A stretch of DNA of 29,224 nucleotides from CAZWCX01 sp964632945 (GTDB lineage Bacteria; Planctomycetota; MHYJ01; WSZJ01; CAZWCX01), in NCBI GenBank assembly GCA_964632945.1, contig CAZWCX010000096.1, positions 1 through 29,224 on the forward strand. Reading direction: 5' to 3'. Positions 18,450 through 25,774 of this stretch are shown piece by piece; within the stretch, counting starts at the first letter, position 1; the number at the start of each line of letters is the position of its first letter. The notes under the pieces were generated by a model. The model did not search any database. It was given only the letters and a program-made list of their open reading frames with translations, and was not told where the DNA came from. Made by a program: the position numbers and the translations under genes.

Positions 18450-18473
18450 ATATTTTGAAAGTTTTCTAAATAT
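18450..18473. promoter_or_regulatory. Palindromic operator upstream of the arsR-family promoter
   Basis: Two 11-nt arms (18450-18460 and 18463-18473) with one mismatch flank a 2-bp centre in an AT-rich patch next to the -35 box. Its core, TTTTGAAAGTTTTCTAAA (18453-18470), shares the half-site TTTCTAA and 12 of 18 positions with the element at 17984-18001. This is the expected form of an ArsR/SdpR dimer site, and I infer autoregulation. Confidence 0.65.
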
Positions 18474-18522
18474 ACAACGCTCTCACGGCGTCGCCCCGGG
18501 GACTCTCCCGCAACCCCCTCAG

Positions 18523-18536
18523 GGATCTATAGATCC
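18523..18536. repeat. Perfect 14-bp palindrome upstream of the lipoprotein gene
   Basis: GGATCTATAGATCC is an exact dyad, about 35 bp before the -35 box of the downstream lipoprotein gene. It might be a regulator site; nothing else identifies it. Confidence 0.35.
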
Positions 18537-18570
18537 GGCGATCACCCGCGCGCGGGAGGGACGATGGGTG

Positions 18571-18600
18571 TTGCAATCGCCGCCCGGATGCCGATATGAT
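18571..18600 (+). promoter_or_regulatory. Sigma-70-type promoter of the HEAT-repeat lipoprotein gene
   Basis: TTGCAA (18571-18576) and TATGAT (18595-18600) are 18 bp apart. The predicted transcript start near 18607 excludes the in-frame ATGs at 18596-18599 as translation starts. Confidence 0.65.
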
Positions 18601-18694
18601 GCGGCCTCTCCACGGACCCGCGATGGGCTCCTTTCCGCGCCGATCCCCGGCCCGGCCGGGCCGTCGCCCCCGTCGATTCGCTTCGCGAGTGCGT

Positions 18695-20965
18695 ATGGAC
18701 GCAGGCCTTTTCCTCCGGGTCGCCACGCTGGCGGCGATGGTTTCCTGGCTGGGCGGCTGCGCGTCGGTGGTTTCCCGTTTCGTGGCGAGTCCGGTTCCGT
18801 CCGGTCTGGAGCGACACGAAGGCGAGGGATTCGTCATCCACACCGACCTGACGCCCGCCGAATCGGCGGTGGTGGCCACCTACCTGCAGGAAGCGCGCGC
18901 GGAGTGCGATCGGCTCTTCGGCGTCGAGGTGAGCGGCGACCTGGACGTTTACATTTTTCGCCACGGCGACGAGTCGTCCGGGCGCTGGCGCTACGCCGTT
19001 TCGCTCCCGACGGGGGCGATCCACATCGGGTACCACTATGCGTTGCGCCGCGGGGCTCCGCCGTTGCGCCTCGAGGATCTGCAGAACGGCATTCTCGGCG
19101 ACACGCTGCGCCACGAGGTCAGTCATCAGCACCTGTATCGCGTGCTCGGCCGACTGCCGCGGATGCCCTGGCTCTACGAAGGCCTGCCGATGCTGGTGGA
19201 GTCGGTGTCGGGCGACCGGGTCAGCGGCCGGGTTTCCCCGCGTCCGAGCCGTTCGGTGCATCTCGAGGTCGCGCGCTGGGTCGAGGACGGGTTGACCCTG
19301 CTGCCCGAGCACGTGATCGACATGGGCTGGCAGGACTTCTACAACTATGCCGAACACGGCACGTACAGCGTCGCGGCGACGGTCGTGGACCTGCTGCACG
19401 CCGAGGCCGGTCGGCCGGCGGACCTGGGTGCTTTTTGTCGCGATCTCGTCTCCCGGCGGAAGGCCGGGACGCTGCCCGATCCGGGCTTTCGTGAACGCTG
19501 GCGGCGCCACGTGCGCGAAAGCGCCGTCCTGCAAGTCGAGCATCTGAAGCGCGACATCCGGGAGGGGTCCCCGTACGAACGGATTGCCGCCCTCGAGGTC
19601 CTGTCCTACACGACCGCGGACCCTCGCTGGGGGGACGGGGATCGGTTGCTGCGCAGCGCGCTGGTCGAGAACCTGACGGCGGGGGATTCCGACGTGCAGG
19701 CGCGCACGTTCACGATCGCGCTGGATGTCCTGGCGGGCGATCTCGAACCGCAGACCGATCCGGCGCTCGACCTGCGGCTCCCGATCGCCCGGTTCCTGGA
19801 GCGCCGGCACGCCGGGATGCCCGGCGACACCCTCGGGCAGTGGCTCGACCGGTTGGGTCCGGAGAACGGAAGATTCTGGGACGCGCGTACGGCGGCGACC
19901 CTCGGGTGGGCGCTCGACTCGGCCAACCCGCGCGTGCGCCGGTACGCCCTGGAGGTGCTGACGAGCTGGGGCGGGCCGGAGCATCTGGAGCGCTTCGCCG
20001 AAGAGGTTGCCGAGGGGGACCCGGCATTCACCCGGCTGGCGATGCGGGCGATGGTCGGTGTGGCCCGGGAGCGCGCGGTGCGGATTCTGGAGCCGTGCCT
20101 CGATTCCGAGGTGCCCCGGCTGCGGGAGAGCGCGGTGCTTGCGCTGGCCGAGCTCCGGGACCCGCGGGCGCGCGGTCCGGCACTGGCGATGGCGTCGACC
20201 GAGGGTCATCCCTTTCTCGGCTGGGCGTTTCGTGCCCTGTCCCGGTATCCCGACCCGGAGATCGCGGGTTTTCTGGAATCGCGGGCGCGGGCGCGCGTGC
20301 CGTCCGGAGACGTGACCGCGCTGCGCGCCCTGGTCTGGATGGACAGCGCGGATTCCTTTGCCGCGCTCTGCCGGCTGTTCGAGGACCCGAAACTGCGCGA
20401 ATGGGTCGCGGCGGAGATGACCGAGGCGGGCCGGGCGCACTATCGGGAATTCCTGGCCGGGCGGCTTCCCGATCTCGAGTATCCGCACCTGGCGCTGCTT
20501 TATCGACTGTCGGACGAGCAACTGGCGCCGCACGTGGAGATCCTGCGGCAGCACGCGCGCCGGTTGCGCGAGGAGTTTCGGCTGCTCGAGTCGTTCGTGG
20601 TGCGGCGACGACTGGCCAAGATGGGGGTGCCGATGGACGACGCCGAGGGGCTGTTCCAGACGCTGCGCGACCTCGAGGAGACCGACTGGGCGCACGAACA
20701 GCAGATCCTCGCGCGGATGGCCGCGGCCGTCGATCCGGCGCGGACGGTCGCGATCCTGGTGGACCGCCTCTCCGGCGGGCTGTCGGAGCGGAAGGGAGCG
20801 ATTCGCTGCCTGCATCACCTGACCGGGCAGAGCCTGGACTTCCACTGGGCGGCGCCGCGTTCGTATCGGGAGGCTTCGCTCCAGGCCTGGCGCGAGTGGG
20901 CGAAGTCGCAGGGTGCCGCGCTCCGCTGGGACGACTCCCGGGGCCGGATGGCCACGGCGCGGTAG
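18695..20965 (+). CDS. Lipoprotein with an HExxH metallopeptidase motif and a long HEAT-like repeat region
   Basis: From the ATG at 18695 the product is 756 aa. A lipoprotein signal is clear: LRVATLAAMVSWLGGCAS, with the lipidated Cys about residue 21. The next 250 residues look like a gluzincin-type peptidase of the Peptidase_MA/DUF1570 kind. It has LRHEVSHQHLY with His140, Glu141 and His144, then WLYEGLPMLVES with Glu162 as a probable third zinc ligand. From about residue 290 the protein is repeated helix pairs (for example ALDSANPRVRRYALEVLTSW and RLRESAVLALAELRDPRARG), typical of HEAT repeats. I infer a membrane-anchored periplasmic protease or scaffold. The start is uncertain; 18623 is the alternative, and neither has a strong ribosome-binding site. 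It ends 33 bp before a convergent symporter gene. Confidence 0.85.
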   Translation: MDAGLFLRVATLAAMVSWLGGCASVVSRFVASPVPSGLERHEGEGFVIHTDLTPAESAVVATYLQEARAECDRLFGVEVSGDLDVYIFRHGDESSGRWRYAVSLPTGAIHIGYHYALRRGAPPLRLEDLQNGILGDTLRHEVSHQHLYRVLGRLPRMPWLYEGLPMLVESVSGDRVSGRVSPRPSRSVHLEVARWVEDGLTLLPEHVIDMGWQDFYNYAEHGTYSVAATVVDLLHAEAGRPADLGAFCRDLVSRRKAGTLPDPGFRERWRRHVRESAVLQVEHLKRDIREGSPYERIAALEVLSYTTADPRWGDGDRLLRSALVENLTAGDSDVQARTFTIALDVLAGDLEPQTDPALDLRLPIARFLERRHAGMPGDTLGQWLDRLGPENGRFWDARTAATLGWALDSANPRVRRYALEVLTSWGGPEHLERFAEEVAEGDPAFTRLAMRAMVGVARERAVRILEPCLDSEVPRLRESAVLALAELRDPRARGPALAMASTEGHPFLGWAFRALSRYPDPEIAGFLESRARARVPSGDVTALRALVWMDSADSFAALCRLFEDPKLREWVAAEMTEAGRAHYREFLAGRLPDLEYPHLALLYRLSDEQLAPHVEILRQHARRLREEFRLLESFVVRRRLAKMGVPMDDAEGLFQTLRDLEETDWAHEQQILARMAAAVDPARTVAILVDRLSGGLSERKGAIRCLHHLTGQSLDFHWAAPRSYREASLQAWREWAKSQGAALRWDDSRGRMATAR

Positions 20966-20998
20966 GGATCCGCCGGGGAGCGCGTCCGCGCGCCGCGT

Positions 20999-22306
20999 TC
21001 AGAGCGTCTTGGGCGCGGAGAACCGTTCCACGATGGCCGCCGCCACGGCATCGTCCCAGACGTTGATGGTGGTCCGGCAGCGGTCCAGGAACCAGTCGAT
21101 GACCAGGATGGTGGCGATTCCGGCGTCCACCACCTCCGGCGGATAGCCGACCGCGGTCAGGACCATGATCATCGTGACCAGTCCCGCCTCCGGGATCGCG
21201 GCCGCGCCGACGGCTGCGAGCGAGGCGGTGAGGGAGACGACCAGCACGCGGGCGAAGGTCATCTCGAAACCCATCGAGACCGCGAAGGCCTGGCCGATGA
21301 AGAGCGCGGCGACCGCCTCATAGAGCGCAGTGCCGCTCATGTTGATCGTCGTTCCGAGCGGCACGACGAAGTCCACGACCTCCCCGCGCGCACGGCTGCG
21401 CTCCTTCAGACACTGCACCGTCACCGGCATGGTCGCTGCCGAGGAGGCGGTGGAAAAGGCGGTGAGCAGGGCCGGTCCCAGGTCGGCGGCGTACCGGTGC
21501 GGGCTGCGCCGCGCCAGGAAGTAAAGCGCAATGGGCAGGACGATGCCGCCATGAATGATGAGCCCGGCGATCACCGTCCCCGCGTATTTCCCGAGTTTCA
21601 CGAGTTCGTTCCAGAAGGCGGGTCCCCCGCCGCTGGCGCCCAATTTCGAGGCCACCAGCGCGAAGATGCCGATCGGGGCGAGCCACATCAGGCCGTGCAC
21701 GAAGATCAGGATTGCGTCGCTCACCCCCTGGAAGAAGTCGAGCACGGGACGCCCGCGCGCCCCCATGGTCGTCAGGATGGCGCCGAAGGCGAGCGAGAAG
21801 ACGATCAGCGGCAGCATCTCCTGCTTCACCGCCGCCTCGATGATGTTGGGCGGGGCGAGGTCCATGAAGACCTCGAGGAGCGCGTCGGTCGCCCCCTTGG
21901 CGCGGTTGGCTTCGATCCGCTGCAGCAGCTCCGGACTCGCCACCCCCGTCCCGGCGACCTCGAGCCCCAGGCCGGGTTGGATGAGGAGCACGAGGACGAC
22001 GCCCAGGATCGAGGCGAGAATCGTATTGAAGAAGAACACCAGCAGCGTCACGCTGCCGGTGCGACCCATCTTGCGGATGTCTCCCAGGCTGCTGACCCCG
22101 ACGATCATCGAGGAGATCACCAGCGGGACGACCACCATGCGCAGGGCGTTGAGGAAGAAGGTGCCGAGGAAGGCGATCGCCTTCATCTTCGGTCCCCAGA
22201 ACCAGCCGCAGAATCCTCCGGCGAGCACGCCCAGAACGATGAGCCCGACGAGGACGCGGCGTCGGGATGCGGGGGCGTCGGCATGGGCGGGAACGGGATC
22301 GGCCAT
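20999..22306 (-). CDS. Dicarboxylate/glutamate:cation symporter (DAACS/SLC1 family)
   Basis: The product is a 435-aa inner-membrane symporter of the GltP/DctA family, which takes up acidic amino acids or C4-dicarboxylates with Na+ or H+. Hairpin 1 reads AFSTASSAATMPVTVQCL. TM8 reads ILVIDWFLDRCRTTINVWDD and keeps the Asp, Arg, Asn and Asp positions used for substrate and sodium binding in GltPh. The retained arginine argues for an acidic substrate. The TM7 motif is unusual: residues 322-326 are NMSGT, where family members usually have NMDGT or NLDGS. The ATG at 22306 has GGGAGGAG immediately upstream. A longer open frame to 22618 overlaps the divergent gene and is not used. Confidence 0.93.
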   Translation of the reverse strand: MADPVPAHADAPASRRRVLVGLIVLGVLAGGFCGWFWGPKMKAIAFLGTFFLNALRMVVVPLVISSMIVGVSSLGDIRKMGRTGSVTLLVFFFNTILASILGVVLVLLIQPGLGLEVAGTGVASPELLQRIEANRAKGATDALLEVFMDLAPPNIIEAAVKQEMLPLIVFSLAFGAILTTMGARGRPVLDFFQGVSDAILIFVHGLMWLAPIGIFALVASKLGASGGGPAFWNELVKLGKYAGTVIAGLIIHGGIVLPIALYFLARRSPHRYAADLGPALLTAFSTASSAATMPVTVQCLKERSRARGEVVDFVVPLGTTINMSGTALYEAVAALFIGQAFAVSMGFEMTFARVLVVSLTASLAAVGAAAIPEAGLVTMIMVLTAVGYPPEVVDAGIATILVIDWFLDRCRTTINVWDDAVAAAIVERFSAPKTL

Positions 22307-22371
22307 CTCTCCTCCCGGCAGCGGGACCCTGGGGACGCACCGGATGATAGCAGAGCGGCGCGGCGCTGCAC

Positions 22372-22377
22372 TATAAT
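22372..22377 (+). promoter_or_regulatory. Candidate -10 box for the zinc-ribbon membrane protein operon
   Basis: A perfect TATAAT sits 60 bp before the GTG at 22437, but no recognisable -35 lies 16-18 bp upstream. It may use an alternative or activator-dependent promoter. Confidence 0.4.
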
Positions 22378-22436
22378 CCGGTCGGGCCCCGCGCGGAGAC
22401 CGGGGCCCGCGGGCGATCGAGCGGGAGGAGCCACCG

Positions 22437-23783
22437 GTGGGCGCAGAGACGAATCCGACGGCCGCCGTCCCGGGAGGCGGGATGGGGGAAACCCCGGCGC
22501 GCTGCCCGCGCTGCCAGGGTCCCTTCGGCGTGCAGATCACGTCGCAGGGAATCAAGGTGGACCGGTGCGGCCAGTGCAAGGGGGTCTGGCTCGACAAGGG
22601 CGAGATCAACTTCTTCACGGAGGAGTGGGAGTACCTTCGCGACTACGCGCTCAACCGCGCGCAGGGTACGCAGTTCCCGTGCCCCAGTTGCGGTGCGCGG
22701 CTGGAAGAGGGGAAATGGACGTCGGCGGAGATCAAGGTCGACAAGTGTCCGTCCTGCGGCGGGCTCTTCTTCGAGGCGGGCGAATTGGCCGCCGTGGGGC
22801 GGCTGCACCCGGGGGTCGAGCGTGCGCTCGCGCTGGAGCATCGTCCCGAGTGGCTGGCCTTTCCCCGCGTCTGGGTGCTGGCCGGCGCCGCCCTGGCCGC
22901 GGTCGTCTCGCTGTTGATGCTCCTGGGCGCCCTCGTCAGCGGCGGCTCCGCCGCGGGCGCGGCCGCCGTCCTCGGCCTGGCCATGGTGACGGCGGGCGTG
23001 TGCCGGTTCACCGGCAACGAGCTCGGGGACACGTCCGTCCGCGCGGTGCGCGGCCTGGAGTTTCCGATGTCGGTCGTGCCCCAGCACGTCTCCCTGTACG
23101 GCAACCTGGTGGTGGCCCCCGACGAGATTCGCCTCGTCGATGCGACCGGCTCGGTGGCGATCTGGAAACGCATGCCCCTGCTGCAGCCGCTGGACGGTCC
23201 CTGGGTGGAGCGCGTGCGGAGGCTGCCTCCCGACTCGCCGGTGCGCGTCACCGGCTGGTACAAGGCGTTTCCTTTCCACCGTCTCCAGGTCGTTCGGGTA
23301 ATCCCCCCGTCCGGCGGGCCCGGTTCCGAGATTCGTTCGCTCACGGAGCGCGCGCTGGAATGGGGGCTTTATGGGGGCGGCGCCCTCCTCCTTGCGCTGG
23401 CGCTGCTCGTCCCGGCCGTTACCGCGACGCCGACGATCGAGTGGACCCTTTCGCGGGAACAGGCCGCCCCGGCGGCCGAGGCATGGTTGCGGCTGGGGAT
23501 CCACGCGGCGCATCAGGAGAAGTACTCCGCCGCGCGGGAGCACCTGCGCCAGGCCATCGAATCGGACGTGGAAGGCATCGGCGACGACCGCGCGGTCTCG
23601 GAGGCCCACTTCAACCTCGCGGTGATCTCCTTGCTGGAACAGCGCACCGAGGAGGCGCGAAAGGAGCTTGCCGCGGCGCTCGCCAAGGACGCGCGCAACT
23701 CTTTCGCGCGGGACCTGCAACGGCGGTTGGAGCGGGGGGAGCCGTTCAATCTGCCGTCGCCGTCCGCCGGCGGCGGGAAGTAG
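22437..23783 (+). CDS. Membrane protein with two TFIIB-type zinc ribbons and a C-terminal TPR-like region
   Basis: The product is 448 aa. Residues 23-47 and 82-107 are two zf-TFIIB-like zinc ribbons: CPRC...CGQC followed by KGVWLDKGEINFF, and CPSC...CPSC followed by GGLFFEAGELAAV. Two spans come next (VWVLAGAALAAVVSLLMLLG and AAAVLGLAMVTAGVC). A beta-rich soluble domain with LYGNLVVAPDEIRLVDATGS and VRVTGWYKAFPFHRLQVVRV follows, and then another span (GGALLLALALLVPAVTA). The C-terminus (about 345-430) is a TPR-like helix pair region beginning AAPAAEAWLRLGIHAAHQEK. I do not know its function; protein quality control or assembly at the membrane is a guess from the domains. The GTG at 22437 has GGGAGGAG seven bases upstream. 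It is only 4 bp from the next gene. Confidence 0.85.
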   Translation: MGAETNPTAAVPGGGMGETPARCPRCQGPFGVQITSQGIKVDRCGQCKGVWLDKGEINFFTEEWEYLRDYALNRAQGTQFPCPSCGARLEEGKWTSAEIKVDKCPSCGGLFFEAGELAAVGRLHPGVERALALEHRPEWLAFPRVWVLAGAALAAVVSLLMLLGALVSGGSAAGAAAVLGLAMVTAGVCRFTGNELGDTSVRAVRGLEFPMSVVPQHVSLYGNLVVAPDEIRLVDATGSVAIWKRMPLLQPLDGPWVERVRRLPPDSPVRVTGWYKAFPFHRLQVVRVIPPSGGPGSEIRSLTERALEWGLYGGGALLLALALLVPAVTATPTIEWTLSREQAAPAAEAWLRLGIHAAHQEKYSAAREHLRQAIESDVEGIGDDRAVSEAHFNLAVISLLEQRTEEARKELAAALAKDARNSFARDLQRRLERGEPFNLPSPSAGGGK

Positions 23784-23787
23784 GCCG

Positions 23788-24744
23788 ATGGCGCTCGAAC
23801 GCCTGCTCGGGGAGATGCCGGTCGCCGAGTTCGTGCAGACGCACCTTCACCGCGTCCCGCTCGCCCGACCGCACGGCGCGCGGGAGTTCATCCCGCTGGC
23901 CGACTGGGACCTGGTCGAGCGGGTTCTCGCGCAACCCGGGGTGGACGCGATGGTCGCGCGGGACGGGGCGCTCCGCGAAGGCGCGCCCGCGGGGGCGCCC
24001 GGATACGCCGAAATGCGCCGCCTCCACGAGGAGGGCTGGACCCTCGGCGTGCGCAACGCCGAGAAGCACGACCCCGCACTGGCCCGGCTGGCCGAAGAGT
24101 TTCGGGCCGACTTCGCCGCCCCCATCAACGTTCACCTCTATGTCACGCCGCCGGCGGCGCGCGGATTCGACTGGCACTACGACGCCGAGGACGTGTTCAT
24201 CCTGCAGACCCGGGGAAGCAAGGAGTACCGGCTGCGCAAGAACACGGTGAATCCGTGGCCTCTGGAGGAGACCCTGCCTCGCGACATGCGTTTCGAGCGC
24301 GAGGTCATGCCGGCGATCGGCTGCACCCTGGCGGCGGGGGACTGGCTCTACATCCCGCCCGGGTACTGGCACATGGCGAAGTCCGCCGGCGAAACGTCGA
24401 TCTCGCTCGCCGTCGGCGTGATGTCGTTCTCCGCCCTCGACGTTTTCGATGCCCTGCGCGCCCGCCTCCTCCATTCGATCGTCTGGCGCCAGCGCCTGCC
24501 GCCCCTGGGACGGGTCTGCCCCCTGCCGCCCGACCGCCTGCTTGCGCACGTTCGCGATCTGTTCGAGCGCCTCGGAGAAGACCTGGGCCGGTCGATGGCG
24601 GGCGAGAGGTTCCTGCGCGAGTTCCTCGCGACGCACGGTTGGACGCCCCCGGCCGAGGATCCCGATCCCGGGGCCGACGAACCGGTCGGAGCGGAGGACG
24701 ATCCGGATTCGGTTACGCCCGCGACCGGCGGCGGGGGGGATTGA
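23788..24744 (+). CDS. JmjC/cupin-type 2-oxoglutarate oxygenase (ribosomal-oxygenase-like)
   Basis: The product is 318 aa and has the Cupin_4 layout of bacterial YcfD/RoxA and eukaryotic MINA/NO66. YcfD hydroxylates an arginine in ribosomal protein L16. The iron triad is visible: His130 and Asp132 in GFDWHYDAEDVFILQ, and His195 in GDWLYIPPGYWHMAKS. KEYRLRKNTV carries a likely 2-oxoglutarate-binding lysine. The C-terminal 100 residues are helical, as in the dimerisation/winged-helix part of that family, and end in an acidic tail. The substrate here is unknown. The ATG at 23788 follows the preceding stop by 4 bp, so translation is probably coupled. Confidence 0.88.
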   Translation: MALERLLGEMPVAEFVQTHLHRVPLARPHGAREFIPLADWDLVERVLAQPGVDAMVARDGALREGAPAGAPGYAEMRRLHEEGWTLGVRNAEKHDPALARLAEEFRADFAAPINVHLYVTPPAARGFDWHYDAEDVFILQTRGSKEYRLRKNTVNPWPLEETLPRDMRFEREVMPAIGCTLAAGDWLYIPPGYWHMAKSAGETSISLAVGVMSFSALDVFDALRARLLHSIVWRQRLPPLGRVCPLPPDRLLAHVRDLFERLGEDLGRSMAGERFLREFLATHGWTPPAEDPDPGADEPVGAEDDPDSVTPATGGGGD

Positions 24745-24751
24745 CGACGCC

Positions 24752-25309
24752 GTGCTGCGCACCCTGCTCCGGGAGATCCTCCTCATCGGCCTCGGCCTGC
24801 TGCTGCTGGCCGGGGGTCTGATGGCCTACCGGAGCGCGGCAGGTCCGGCCGGATTGCCGCCGCTTCCCGAAGGGATCGAGGCCCCGATCGCGGAGTGGGA
24901 GGGTGTCTCGGGCTGGGACCGCCGCTGGGTGCTGGCGACGCTGGGGGGCGGCTTCACGCTGGGGATCTGGCTGCTCCTCGGTCTCGCGCGCTCCGGCGGC
25001 GCGGCCGCCCCTCCCGCCGCGCCCCCCCCGGCCGGACGCGGCGGCCGGCTGGTCGCGGCGGCCGCCGGGCGGCGGTCCCGCGGTCCCTGGCTGCTGGCGC
25101 TCGCAATGATCGGCCTCTGCGCCGCCGCGATCGCGGGCCTTTACTTCGCCCCCGACACCGTGCGGATCGGCGACCGCGTCCTGGTCCGCCGCATGCCGCG
25201 GGACGAGTTTCTCACCTTCCTGGGCTGGGGCGGCCTCGCCCTCGGCGGCGCCCACCTGTTCTTGTTCCTCCTCTTTGCGTTGGGATCCCGCCGTGGCCCG
25301 GCCCGATGA
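24752..25309 (+). CDS. Uncharacterised membrane protein with three predicted spans
   Basis: A GTG at 24752, 7 bp after the oxygenase stop, opens a 185-aa frame beginning with the span LLIGLGLLLLAGGLMAYRSA. A second span (WVLATLGGGFTLGIWLLLGL) is followed by an Ala/Pro/Arg-rich cytosolic linker, then LLALAMIGLCAAAIAGLYFA and a last hydrophobic stretch (GWGGLALGGAHLFLFLLFAL). I recognise no family. The frame is open further upstream to 24449, but that part overlaps the oxygenase gene in another frame. The GTG has GGGGGGA about 12 bases upstream, slightly far. It is the last gene before the B12 leader. Confidence 0.7.
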   Translation: MLRTLLREILLIGLGLLLLAGGLMAYRSAAGPAGLPPLPEGIEAPIAEWEGVSGWDRRWVLATLGGGFTLGIWLLLGLARSGGAAAPPAAPPPAGRGGRLVAAAAGRRSRGPWLLALAMIGLCAAAIAGLYFAPDTVRIGDRVLVRRMPRDEFLTFLGWGGLALGGAHLFLFLLFALGSRRGPAR

Positions 25310-25333
25310 GCGGGTCCACACCGGTTCTCGTGC

Positions 25334-25363
25334 TTGACACGGCCGTCGCCGTCCCTCTATGCT
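25334..25363 (+). promoter_or_regulatory. Sigma-70 promoter of the btuB leader
   Basis: A perfect TTGACA (25334-25339) and TATGCT (25358-25363) are 18 bp apart. The start site near 25370 coincides with the 5' edge of the cobalamin riboswitch. Confidence 0.8.
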
Positions 25364-25369
25364 CCCGGG

Positions 25370-25520
25370 TACAGGCGCGGAGGAAAAGGGAAGCCCGTGC
25401 AAATCGGGCGCGGTCCCGCCGCTGTAACCGGGGACGAACCCCGCAAGAGCCACTGCCCCGTCGGGGTGGGAAGGCGCGGGAAGTAGGACGATCCGGGAGC
25501 CAGAAGACCTGCCTCCGTTG
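25370..25520 (+). promoter_or_regulatory. Cobalamin (vitamin B12) riboswitch aptamer
   Basis: The leader shows the conserved core of the B12 element in order. A GGAGGAAAAGGGAA 5' region is followed by a GCCCGTGCAAATCGGGCGCGG arm with CCGCTGTAACCGG. The central CAAGAGCCACTGCC, a GGGAAGGCGCGGGAAGTAGG arm and the 3' B12 box AGCCAGAAGACCTGCC come next. It is followed by a hairpin and an intrinsic terminator before a BtuB-like receptor gene. This is the classic arrangement in which B12 binding shuts off its own uptake. The boundary coordinates are by eye. Confidence 0.95.
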
Positions 25521-25538
25521 CGAGACCCGGCGAGCACC

Positions 25539-25557
25539 GGGGCGGCGATGCCGCCCC
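25539..25557 (+). other. Hairpin between the riboswitch aptamer and the terminator
   Basis: GGGGCGGC (25539-25546) and GCCGCCCC (25550-25557) flank a GAT loop. It may be part of the riboswitch expression platform or simply a stable spacer. Confidence 0.5.
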
Positions 25558-25628
25558 AGCGGCCGGCGGGTCGGCGGGCGGCCGGAACAGCCGCGCGACG
25601 ACCTCGAGGGAATCCGAAGACGGGCGCG

Positions 25629-25663
25629 ATCCCCCCGGAACCAACCGGGGGGATTTTTTTTTT
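25629..25663 (+). terminator. Intrinsic terminator of the riboswitch expression platform
   Basis: ATCCCCCCGG (25629-25638) pairs perfectly with CCGGGGGGAT (25645-25654) around a 6-nt loop, followed by a run of ten T. It lies between the aptamer and the receptor start at 25775, so it must be bypassed for expression. I infer that ligand binding favours this terminator. Confidence 0.9.
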
Positions 25664-25774
25664 GCGTCCGGACCGGCCCCCGCTCCCGGTCTCGAGGAGC
25701 GATCGGCGCGACGCGCGCCGACCGCGAATCTTCTCGTCCTGCGCGAGAACAGGCTCGAGACGGAGGGTGGATCG

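Noticed and set aside
20980..20991. Bidirectional terminator between the convergent lipoprotein and symporter genes
   Set aside because: The stem is only four base pairs and no U tract follows on either strand.
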